Source of the DNA: Gnetum montanum
Taxonomy: Eukaryota > Streptophyta > Gnetopsida > Gnetales > Gnetaceae
Assembly (NCBI GenBank): GCA_015680685.1
Contig: MNCI01008651.1
Span: 1,328,383-1,392,382, forward strand
DNA length: 64,000 nucleotides
Direction: 5' to 3'
Shown here piece after piece: positions 1 through 9,208 of the stretch. Under the pieces are notes generated by a model. It was given only the letters and a program-made list of their open reading frames with translations. It made no database searches and had not been told where the DNA came from. The translations under genes were made by a program, and so were the position numbers. Each line of letters opens with the position of its first letter. Position 1 is the first letter of the stretch.

Positions 1-172
1 ATACGAGAGATATATGTACCTGCCCATTGCCGCATCATGGGTTTCATGAGTCCCTTGTTTCCATCCTTGAATTTGCTTCCTTAAGTTAGACACCCGGGAG
101 TAGGTTTGGTATTTGTCATTGAAAATCTCTGGTGCTCCATCTTCTGATTGAAAATGGTTCTAGTCATCTGTA

Positions 173-308
173 CCAGCTCTTTGGGGGAACTCGGGGAAAA
201 GTTCCCCGCTAACGTGGGGCCGACAAAAAGTGCGCTCATTCCAGCTCTCTGGGGGAACTCGGGGAAAAGTTCCCCGCTAACGCGAGGCTGACAAAAAGTG
301 CGCTCATT
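173..308. repeat. 68-bp tandem duplication
   Basis: Two adjacent copies, 173-240 and 241-308, share the run CTCGGGGAAAAGTTCCCCGC and the tail AAAAAGTGCGCTCATTCC. Each contains the small inverted repeat GGGGAA/TTCCCC. No gene is visible here. The piece probably belongs to the same decayed element as the gag fragment that follows. Confidence 0.85.
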
Positions 309-555
309 CCCCGCTGTGCGCGTTTCCGTTTCACTACAACGCGTCGACCCCGCTGTGCGCGTTTCCGTTTCACTACAACGCGTCGACGTGTAACCTCAGT
401 AGNTCACTACAACGCGTCGACCCCGCTGTGCGCGTTTCCGTTTCACTACAACGCGTCGACGTGTAACCTCAGTAGTCACGGTTTCACTACAACGCGTCGA
501 CCCCGCTGTGCGCGTTTCCGTTTCACTACAACGCGTCGACGTGTAACCTCAGTAG
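309..555. repeat. GC-rich tandem repeats with an ambiguous base
   Basis: A 39-bp unit beginning CCCCGCTGTGCGCG sits inside a larger unit of about 75 bp that ends GTCGACGTGTAACCTCAGTAG. The larger unit is seen about three times (roughly 330-402, 404-475 and 482-555). The base at 403 is N and coincides with a unit boundary, so copy number and order may be an assembly compromise. The stretch is rich in CpG and GTCGAC, unlike most of the window. Confidence 0.8.
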
Positions 556-624
556 TCACGGTTCCTCTCCCGTCGGAGAACAAAACCGCTTCGCGGGGTA
601 ACTCACTTTGTTCGTTCCCGCTCC

Positions 625-1206
625 TTAACAGTCGCCCTCTTTCACAAGTGTTCTTGGGAACAACTTCAACTTCTGCCAGTCACTTTCAATGTTCTGAGCG
701 CAGGCATCGTGAAAAGCTCGGAGGTGGTGTTGTGGATCAGCATTATATCCACCTTCAAATCTTGGCATGTTGTTCATATCAAGCCTTTTGATACGGCTAT
801 CTCTCATGTGCCTGGTTGGAATGTGTACAGCTTCCTGTATGTTGATCATGCTTCGAGTAGCCATCAGAGGTTCATCATCTCTATCGGGTTCGTGCGCTCG
901 GTTGTAGTAGTGCCCCCTTCTGTGCTCATCCCTTTCGTGATCTCTTCGCCCCCTGCGTCTTCTTTGTTCATACTCCTCATCTTCTGAATCAGAATGTCTT
1001 GAATGTCGGTCATGACGGTCATGAGTTCTCCTCTCTTCCCTTTCATAATCTTTGTACCTGTGTCTCCTTCTGTCAGAGTCTACTGATGATCGTGAGGATG
1101 AAGATGAGGCCGTAGGAGAACGGTGCCGGCTTGTGGGGGAACGAGTCCCCGAGTTCCCCCAATTGATTGGCGTGATCAAGAATACGCTCCACAACACCCG
1201 GCTCAC
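625..1206 (-). pseudogene. Ty3/gypsy-type gag N-terminal fragment, Arg/Asp/His-rich
   Basis: This 193-codon open fragment resembles the capsid start of a plant retrotransposon Gag. Its C-terminal half (IQEAVHIPTRH, NNMPRFEGGY, WQKLKLFPRT) aligns motif by motif with the family-A gag at 7557-7769 (IQEVVHISRRH, NNFPKFSKGY, WQKLKLFPMT), and the acidic DDEPL lead-in is also shared. The N-terminal half is quite different: a Ser-rich stretch followed by about 60 residues dominated by Arg, Asp, Glu and His, probably a nucleic-acid-binding or disordered region. The frame stops soon after WQKLKLFPRT, where the rest of capsid should follow, so the fragment is truncated at about position 630 next to the tandem repeats. 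I infer a relative of family A rather than a recent copy. No LTR could be assigned. Confidence 0.65.
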
Positions 1207-1239
1207 ATAATGAAATCAAAGGGCATAGCAAATGGGGCT

Positions 1240-1318
1240 GGCCTCGCCAGAGGCGCACGCCGCTATCGACAAAGTCGCCAGAGGCGCTATAGAATCCTGG
1301 CCTCGCCAGAGGCGCCTG
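1240..1318. repeat. Three copies of a near-palindromic CGCCAGAGGCGC motif
   Basis: The 12-mer CGCCAGAGGCGC occurs at 1245-1256, 1276-1287 and 1304-1315, two of them preceded by GGCCT. Each can fold on itself (CGCC/GGCG). They lie upstream, in the minus sense, of the gag fragment, so they may be leader or LTR sequence of that element. Confidence 0.6.
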
Positions 1319-2106
1319 TCGTCGGTCTCGAAATGTGAATGTTTTTATCACAACAAATAGACACCGGAGGTCGGGAGCAGTCACCAAAAAGACAAAAGAA
1401 ATAAACGGGAGCGCCAGCGACCGAGCTACGGCAGCAGCTACTATCTTTCATGTACAAATATCAATCAAACTCGATTCGACGAGAAAGTGTGTGTTGAACA
1501 CACGAAAAACAAGACAAACTCGCATACGAGTTTGATCACGCGTGCACGAGCACGCACAAAACCCATACCCGCGAGCAACAACAAACGGATTGGCCATGAA
1601 AATGAATTGCCTCTGGGGTATGTCATCAGCAACTTCAATTTGAGCAGGATTCGCACTTCGCTCGACTACTTATCACCGAGAAGTAGAAAGAAATTCATCC
1701 CTCCTCAAACAGCAGTCGGGGTTAGGATCCTTCACTGGCACTGGATAGGTTTACTTGTACACCCGCCAAAGGCCAGGCTCGGACAATGAAATGCTTGCCT
1801 GTGACACTAACCAGAGGGGCCGAGCCCAGCCTCATGTGCGGATGTAGTTTTCGACTTTATCGAATTGCCCTCATAAAATTGCCCATAGTTCACTTAGTTA
1901 GGCCGGACAGGGAGAATCCTTCCTATCACTAATAATGGAGTTTCGACCGGCATCGCGCTTCCTTGCTTCTAGCCCCGTTGCACCTGCACTTAGCCTTTAT
2001 TTTCCTTCTGCTTTTTTTTCATAATATCCCAGAGGGAGCCCTGTGATTCAAAGTGCAGCCTATTCGTCACGGGTATTCTGATTGAAGTTCGCCCAATCCT
2101 CGCTAA
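1319..2106. other. No gene supported
   Basis: Short frames are present, but none has recognisable protein features. The stretch is CpG-richer than the DNA to its right. It may be LTR or leader of the element carrying the gag fragment at 625-1206, but no boundary could be fixed. Confidence 0.4.
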
Positions 2107-2216
2107 AGCCCTACCAAATTGCAAATTGTGAAAGAATCCATTGAGTTCTTAGGCTTACAGATCACACAAGGAACAATAGCCCTGCAAGACCACATTCTTG
2201 AATCAATCACAACTCG
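2107..2216 (+). pseudogene. Caulimovirid-type reverse transcriptase scrap (endogenous pararetrovirus remnant)
   Basis: About 36 codons in one frame carry, in the right order and spacing, SPTK, the EFLG block and a following Q-x-HI segment. This is the pattern of the late palm/thumb part of the reverse transcriptase of plant pararetroviruses (Caulimoviridae). The frame is closed just upstream by TAA and drifts into a pyrimidine-rich stretch downstream, so this is a short, dead fragment. No other viral domain (movement protein, coat protein, protease) was seen nearby. A divergent Ty3/gypsy RT is the main alternative, but the SPTK plus EFLG combination fits the pararetroviral family better. Confidence 0.5.
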
Positions 2217-3561
2217 TTGCCCCCTTCCCGTCACGCCTTTCTTTCCTTTTCCCTTTCCTTTCTTTCCCTTTCATTAATAACAACAATATCGATCTGGCCA
2301 AGTAAAGTATCCGTGCCTATGGCATGGCTCTGCAGCTTTCCCCTTTCTATGAGTAACCTTAGTGGTCTATTGCAACGGATAACAAATGCACGGGCGAACT
2401 TGAAATATAAAAGAACTAAATGAAGAACGAAATTCATTATCGAGTAGATGGTTTATGGCACAAGTTTGGGTTTAATTGAAAATACGTGCGTGCTAATTAA
2501 ACAACAGTATAAAGATGTTTCTTTAGTACAGGTTCGAATGAGTCAGTATCCCTCTATCAAGTGTAGGGTTGCGGGAAAGATACCCGTAGAGCTGCTGGAG
2601 CTTAATATTTATCATTTGAATTCTTCTTTTGTAATAGGTTATATCATGAATTCATGATTTTCACCCTATTACACATCTAAAAAGAAAGAAGAGAAAGAAC
2701 TATCTCCTTTATGTACGGTACAAGCCCTTAAGGACAAAGAAAGGTAAAAGGAGTAGTAGAAAGCATGTCCTTCTAAAGATTGTTTGCTTTCTCCTTTCTT
2801 CTATTCTACTTGCTTGTGTTAAGCATCTTTCAAATGAGACAAAGTAAGACCAGTTGTACAAGTAGTTAACTCATTTCATTACCTTGTTTAGTAAAAAGGT
2901 TGGTTCTTCTCCTTGTTAAAGAGAGATTGTGACTTTGCCAAACTCTCACATAAAAAAAGTACTAAAAGACTTTTAGAGAAACTTTGAGGGAAAAAAAGGA
3001 TTAAAATACATTTAAAGGTCATATTGGACCTAAAATGAATTATTTATTATGAGCCAAAATTTAGAGTATGTCACAAGTTTAACATGGAGTAGACATCATT
3101 AGAAAAAATATATCATTAGAAAAAATATATGAAAACAATTTTTTTTTAATTTTATGATTGTCTACTCAAGTGGACATCAGGCCCTATAAAAATATTGATA
3201 ATGAGCAAACAAAATTCATAGTACATCACAAGCTTGATATTGAATAGACATCATTAAAAAATGTATGCAACGAAAAAAATTTTGATGTTAAAATAATTTA
3301 CTCTTGTGTACAGTCTTACAATTGATACTTTGGCAAAAATAAATAAAGAAAATTAATTGTTAGCAAGGAGGAAGGTCCCACTCCTAATAAAATTTACATC
3401 ACTTTTCAACAATCATGTTTGACCTTAAAATAACAAAAGGATTTCAGATAGATAAGTGTACCTTAATATTAATATTTGTAACAAAGCAAAAAAGTGGTAG
3501 CACTTGTGGAAGATCTTCACCTTGTTCCTTATTATTGATCTTACATGACAAAAACTAGAAT
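2217..3561. other. No gene supported; pyrimidine-rich then AT-rich DNA
   Basis: Position 2230-2275 is a CTTTCC-rich tract. The stretch to about 2820 has the AAAGGAAG/CTTTCC style often seen in plant mitochondrial spacers, so an organellar insertion is conceivable but not shown. From 2820 on the DNA is AT-rich with scattered stops in every frame. Confidence 0.4.
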
Positions 3562-3890
3562 GATGTCACAACAAACCTAGCTAGAAGAATGACTTATCAC
3601 CAAGGATTAAGGAAGATAGCCAAGGTTTTTAAACAGGAAACAAGGCAATTTGCAGCTTGGTATATAAAAGCCAAAAAAATGTTCCCGTAGTTGCCATGTG
3701 CCTAGGAGGTATCAACTCCAACAAACATTATTAAATTCACATAGACAATACTCCTAAATAGATATCAATTTCAAAAGCCCAATGATAAAGAAAAGAAGCC
3801 AATGAAGGAACCACCACAGCCAAGAACATAAGAACTACATCAATCTTGAATGTTTATTTTATTTTATTTTTATTTTGACTTTTTTTGTCA
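3562..3890 (+). pseudogene. Family-A ORF2 C-terminal remnant
   Basis: In one frame from 3562 the decoded residues follow the C-terminal part of the family-A ORF2 at about 13780-14016. DVTTNLARR matches DVVVDLARW, FAAWYIKAKKMFP matches FVAWYVKGKKMFP, and EVSTPTNI matches EVLTPSNI. The trailer also matches: PMKEPPQPRT here against PMEEPPPLGT after the stop in the complete copy. Several stops are present and no LTR of the family follows at the expected distance, so this is an old, isolated scrap. It shows that this ORF has been amplified more than twice. Confidence 0.75.
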
Positions 3891-6324
3891 TGTGTGTTAA
3901 TCATATGATGCATGATAATCAACAACACTCAAAACCATAATGGCACATTCATAGTAGAGTTAGTCATGCATATAAGTCATAATATAGAAGTTTGTATATA
4001 ACTCCACCAATTTTGTTAGGAACGATATCCTCCTTTTGTTTTAACTTGAGAAAAAGTTTCCAATTAGTCATTGTATTCCAGACAATTATTTGATTTAAAT
4101 TCTAGATTTTCCTTTTTTTAGTTTATTACTTGCAAAAGGCCACGTAGTCCTCTCCTACTTAGACTATTCTCAGTTTCCATATGGGACCCATACGGGAGGT
4201 GCCCTAGGCAGTAGTCTCTTAAAATGACCAAAATTTATGCATAAACAATAATTAAGAACCAAGAATGTATATTTGACATATAACAAAACTCTAAAAACAC
4301 TCATTCAAAGTTTGTAACTTTTTAAGATCAAATAAAGCAAAAATTTGTTAAAAAATAAAGATAAGTTGGAAGGGCTGCACCACAAGTATGATTATAATTT
4401 AAAACATTTTCCTTGGTTGAACACTTCTTTAAACTATAAAAGAATGTGAGCTACCCCAAAATTCTGGTTCCCAGAAAAATTGCTTCACTTCATGTGCCTC
4501 CTCAAACAAGAATATCCACTTGCTTTTCTTGTAATCCTTCTTTAAAGGACTCAGTTGAAAGCATATTCTTCGTTATGCAAAACATAAAGTATGGGTACAG
4601 TTTGTGGAATGGTAACACACCGGTGTAGTATCCGAACGTAGAAACGAAGGTTGGTGTGATCATTGAGATTGGAGAAGCTCAGTACGTGGCTTGGAGTCAC
4701 TTGGCCGCATTAGCACTGGTGGCTGCCGCCTTATTCCCAACTTAGCCCTGAGCCCTTATTCTCAGCAGACGTTGAATTTCCTTGGGATTTTAGGTCGCCG
4801 CAAGTCTGCAACGCAATTTATAATCTTAAATCTCTATATATTTTTTTTATAAATTCTGTGGCTGGATTTCATGGTCATAGTGGTCTGCGGAGTCTCTTAC
4901 GTCCTTTGTACGTTAACTGTTTTAATTTAGTTTTAGCTCAATGCTGCTGCGTATCGATGAGTCGTCTTTCATTGGGCATGCGTGTCTGCGGGATCTTTCT
5001 TGTCTATGGATTTGTGCAAAGTCTTTTTATGTCATGGGTGGTGGAAAGTGACATGGATAAAGCCGTATAACTCCCACATGCTCGTTTTTGCTATACAGAA
5101 CTCATGTCGTGTCCGTTTGCTGTTTGGAAGTGTGGTGTACATTACGTGAAACATCCCCGTTAGGCTCATGAAAGAAAGTCATTGGAATTTCCAGAATTCT
5201 TCAAAGCTCTTAACCAAATATACTTCTCCATTATTTAAACTAGGATTAAGAATAATAATTAAAAATTCTGTAAATAGTTTGATTTGATTTTGAGAGTGAT
5301 TTCAAAAAATTAGGTTATTTAGATGACTTAACATAAAATTTGAGCAAATACTAAAGTAATGAAATATTAGAGTAATGAACATATTGATCAAGGTAATTAA
5401 AGCTCCACAAATGCTATCTTTGGAATGTGAAGAATGTTTCTAACAATATAAGTAAAGTTAAAGCCTATTGATAGGGGTTCTGCTAGTTTTGATCAATGGT
5501 ATTTATCATATAGAATGCAATAAGATTTGGTTGTTAGCTTCGAAGATAATGTTCAATGGATTGCTAAGAATACTCATGTGTATCCTTGCATTTAAGAGAT
5601 ATAAAAGAGATTATACTATATAAGATACAAATGAAGATTTGTGTTGCCATGGTGGGAGATGGAGAGAGAATATTTATAATTTTATGTTTTATGATTTTTA
5701 TGGATTTTATAATTATAAGGAACAAAATGATAATAAACACACATGTATTACAATCTCTCTTGGGGACATGTGCAATGCTCATGTTGCAATCCCTCTTAGA
5801 GACAGGTACAACACTACACATGAAATACAATAAAATGACTTTTAGTTACAACCTTGATGGCCCAACACCATACCATACAGTCATGACCTCATTGAATAAG
5901 GAACAAATCGTCAAATTAAGTAAATATTTTAATTATTTTAATGTTTAAAGCATCAATGGTAAAATAAGAGAAAGCCATGAGCTTCATTCATTACTTAAAT
6001 GTTGGAGTCCATATTGACTAAACGGTTCCAAGCTACATAAGTAAGGTAGTACTTTAACAGAGTCTAGCCATACTTATAAAAGTGAGGGCTCAAAATAAAT
6101 TTACAAGACAAAGAAAGGAATCAACTTATCCAATCGAGGAAGAGCTCTTTAAATAAAAGGGATGCCACAAGCTCTAAGAAATATCTAAGTATGAATAATA
6201 GGTAAATGAGCTCATCTTGATTATATATATATATAAAGAAGTTCATTAGTGCCTAGGCATCAATAGAGGTCCATCAATGTAAACCAAGTAAATTCTGATG
6301 GCACTAAAGGTAAAGTAGACCAAA
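3891..6324. other. No gene supported; AT-rich intergenic DNA
   Basis: Short frames at 4446-4628, 4858-5070 and 5586-5948 have no recognisable domain or homologue elsewhere in the window. The stretch at 4640-4840 is somewhat GC-richer and could be an older, unidentified insertion. The DNA immediately left of 6325 is the target site of the family-A element. Confidence 0.4.
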
Positions 6325-6329
6325 CTAGG
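6325..6329. repeat. Left target-site duplication CTAGG
   Basis: CTAGG directly precedes the TGATG start of the left LTR and is repeated exactly at 15155-15159 after the right LTR. Five base pairs is the usual length for Ty3/gypsy insertions. Confidence 0.9.
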
Positions 6330-7213
6330 TGATGAATCATGATTCATTAGGCTCCGATATTGAACCCGCGATATCAGACCCGCAATATTGGGCCCACGAT
6401 ATCGGGTATGCGATATCGTGACCTAAATAACGATATTGGATACACGATATCGTAACTCTTGTGCAGGCCTATAAATACACACGTAGGTGCATGCAGGAAA
6501 GTAGTAGTTCAGCTAGGAGTTAGTTGTCATTTTTAGTTTTTCTCAACCCTTTATCCCAGTAAATGCCCGCAGTGTGATGATTGTAATTGTACGACACCTT
6601 TATTCGAGTGTGACGTACTTGGATACACACATGACCGAAAATAAAGATTGAGATTACTTCATCATTGCAACATTCACTTAGTTTAATTATTTAATTGTTT
6701 TCTTAATTAATACTTCTTTACCCTCAACTCCTATCCTTGTTATTAAACGTGGAATGAGTACGACCTAATCATGAGCATTTAAGTGTGACTACTTGGTATC
6801 CCAATAGCATACCTAGGATTTGTGCTTGGTAATCCCAGTAGTAGTCGTACGTGAGGTTCAAGATGTGTATGGATGATTAAGGAATAGATGCTCATCGCAC
6901 TTAGGCTAGCTTAGCTTCTCTCATCCCACTTCCTATTAGCTTAACTCTCTCTTCCTTTTCCTCCTAACTTAATTAAAGTTACTTTCCATTGCCTCTAGGA
7001 GTAGCACTAGGTTAGAAACCACATCATACACCTTACCTTGGACTAAACCATATGTGAAAAAGCATGTACTAGTCTAGGTGGGAAGACAGTGAACTACGAT
7101 CAACGAGTAACTATCTAGATACCATAACTAGCCTATCTGCGGAGTTCAACCAGATCGTGCATGAAACGTTCTTATTCGTATGGTTGAGTGTAGGGGTACC
7201 TCGCCACTCATCA
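6330..7213 (+). repeat. Left LTR of the family-A element
   Basis: This LTR starts TGATGAATCATGATTCATTA and ends CACTCATCA. It aligns throughout with 14286-15154 and, in reverse complement, with 59518-60369. U3 carries the CGATATCG array, followed by a TATA box at 6469-6477. Several short indels account for the 15-bp length difference from the right LTR. Confidence 0.93.
6355..6477 (+). promoter_or_regulatory. CGATATCG palindrome array with TATA box
   Basis: Copies or near-copies of the palindrome CGATATCG occur at 6355, 6369, 6383, 6397, 6411, 6431 and 6445, spaced about 14-20 bp. A TATA box, CTATAAATA, follows at 6469-6477, about 17 bp downstream of the last copy. The layout suggests repeated binding sites in the LTR promoter. 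The same arrangement is kept in the other two family-A LTRs in the window. Confidence 0.6.
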
Positions 7214-7214
7214 T

Positions 7215-7232
7215 TGGTGTGATTACCAGGGA
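7215..7232 (+). promoter_or_regulatory. Decayed tRNA-Asp-type primer binding site
   Basis: One base after the LTR, TGGTGTGATTACCAGGGA matches the plant tRNA-Asp primer site TGGCGCCGTTGCCGGGGA at 13 of 18 positions. Four of the five mismatches are C-to-T or G-to-A, as expected from methylated-CpG decay. Confidence 0.55.
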
Positions 7233-7346
7233 TGATGCTAGTTATTTAGATTAGTTATATCATACAAGATTGATATAACAAAGTATTCACGATATATCTC
7301 TTAGAAAAGAAATTAATTTCAATTAAGTCACACATAATTCACAACA

Positions 7347-9208
7347 ATGTCTCTCTCACAAGACTATGATAACACAACAACTAGTAAGGCAATTCATTGG
7401 AGAACCAACGAATTATACGATGATGAAAATGAAGTTTGGAGTACTCAATATGATGCAGGGGTCTCCTATGTACATAAACGAAGAAAATATCTTCCCAACT
7501 CATAAATTTATAACCTACCTAGTGACGATGAACCCCTGCTGGCCACTAAGAGCCTAATGCATATACAAGAGGTTGTTCACATATCCCGTAGGCATCGCAA
7601 GGAAAGCCATCTACCCAGGCTTGACTTAAACAACTTTCCTAAGTTTTCCAAAGGCTATGATTTAGATTCGAAACAACATTTACAAACCTTCTACGATGCC
7701 TATGCATGGAACAACATTGATAATGGATGGCAAAAACTTAAGCTCTTTCCTATGACATTTGTTGGCTAAGCAAAAGTATGGTGTAGGTCTTTAAAACCAA
7801 AATCAATTCGATGTTGTCCAACAATGGTAGAACTATTCAATGAAAGATATCAAACCTAGGCGAGAGTGTTAGCCTTGAGAAAACAAATCCAAGAATGGAA
7901 ACAAGCACAACATGTACCCTTGGACATGGCCTTAGAAAGATATTATGCATTGTTAAACAATTGTCCAGGCCATGGGTTCTTCGAGGAAAGGCTAATGTAC
8001 CACATTATAGATGGGCTCCATAATGAAACAAGGAAAACCCTAGGGATGTATGCTCTAGGTCAACTATATGAGCTACGGACCCACCAAATCCAAGAGCTTA
8101 TTAAGTGGGTAGCAAAAAAATAAGGAGAAATGGCTAGATGCAAGAATGTTGAAAAATCTCAATGAGACCAAGATTTCAATTTAACAAAGGTCCATAATCA
8201 GGAAGAGGAGAAATCAACTCACCTCAAGGAGGTGGAATCATCTTTGCTAGTACTACAATCATTAGATGAAATTGAGGCAAAGATCAATAAGATGATGCAA
8301 TGGATACATGAAAAATGTGGAGAATATGCCAACATTGTTGGAGGTAGAGCCATGACGAACCAAGAAACAAGACAGAATACCACTAGAAAATTGGAAAGAA
8401 GGGTTGAAGGGAATAAGAACTCAACTACTAATCATATGTATCAATGCAACATTTGCCTGTACGATCACCCCAAGGGTCAATTACCAATCTTGTCACATTT
8501 ACATGAGCATTGGGGAAGAATGTTACACCTAGAGTTCGTACAAAAATATTGTGTTCAATCACAGTGGCAACAATCCCAGTCGTAGGGGAGGCCACCCCCA
8601 AATTGGTGATACCCTTCATACCATCCGAACCCAAGTGCTTATCAAGTTCAACATCCTGTTTCCCCAACCAGGTCAACATCCTCTATCTTGCCATATTATT
8701 ATCATTCTCCTAAATACTATCAACCCATATCCTTGCCAATAGGACCACCACCTTGGGTACATTACACTTCTTCTCAATTTCAACATTCTCATCCTTCACC
8801 TCCTTCTACATCGCCACCGATTGTACATGAGGGATTTGCACCACAGCCACGAATGTTACTTGTGCATCTACTATCAACAATAGTGGGAACCCTCCACAAC
8901 ATTGAAGGTGTCCCTTCTTTAGACATGACCATAGAAAGGGACACCTTAGTTCCGAAACCATTGCATCTTCCAACACATCACAAGTCCAACACTGTGGTGC
9001 ATCTTTCTCCTCGAATTCAATGCCTCATGTTACCCTAATAGGGCCACCACTCAATAATCCAACAACTATGGGGCTCAATGAATATTGCCATGTAGGGAGA
9101 CATATTGATCCTTGCATACCATCTTACGGTCAAGGGTGCCATAGTTGGCCAACCCTATATCAATCAACCACATCTTATAATTTGCCCTACTATGTAAACA
9201 TTAATTAA
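7347..9208 (+). pseudogene. gag: Family-A gag
   Basis: Gag encodes the capsid and nucleocapsid protein that packages element RNA. From the ATG at 7347 a single frame runs to about 9038 with only a few stops, mostly where Gln would be expected, and a frameshift near 9020 brings the end to about 9208. An acidic N-terminus with DDEPL is followed by the capsid core (IQEVVHISRRH, NNFPKFSKGY, WQKLKLFPMT, ELFNERYQT). A zinc-knuckle-like motif, CNICLYDHPKGQ, starts at 8445, and the tail is Pro/Ser/His-rich (PPSTSPP). The knuckle reads C-x2-C-x3-H-x4, one residue short of the usual C-x2-C-x4-H-x4-C, and its last Cys is Leu here but Cys in the copy at 63.88 kb. No protease follows. Confidence 0.8.

Noticed and set aside
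1800-2820. Mitochondrial DNA insertion
   Set aside because: Only the general style of the sequence suggests it. No mitochondrial gene or known motif could be recognised.
4446-5070. Small genes at 4446-4628 and 4858-5070
   Set aside because: Short frames without conserved motifs, homologues in the window or promoter context.
5586-5948. A 120-codon frame as a membrane protein gene
   Set aside because: The Ile/Met/Phe-rich composition is what AT-rich noncoding DNA gives, and overlapping frames of similar quality exist on both strands.
8510-8713. Frame MGKNVTPRVRTKIL seen in two family-A copies as a separate protein
   Set aside because: It overlaps the gag frame that runs through the zinc knuckle into the Pro-rich tail. 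The similarity between copies is explained by gag conservation in a neighbouring frame.
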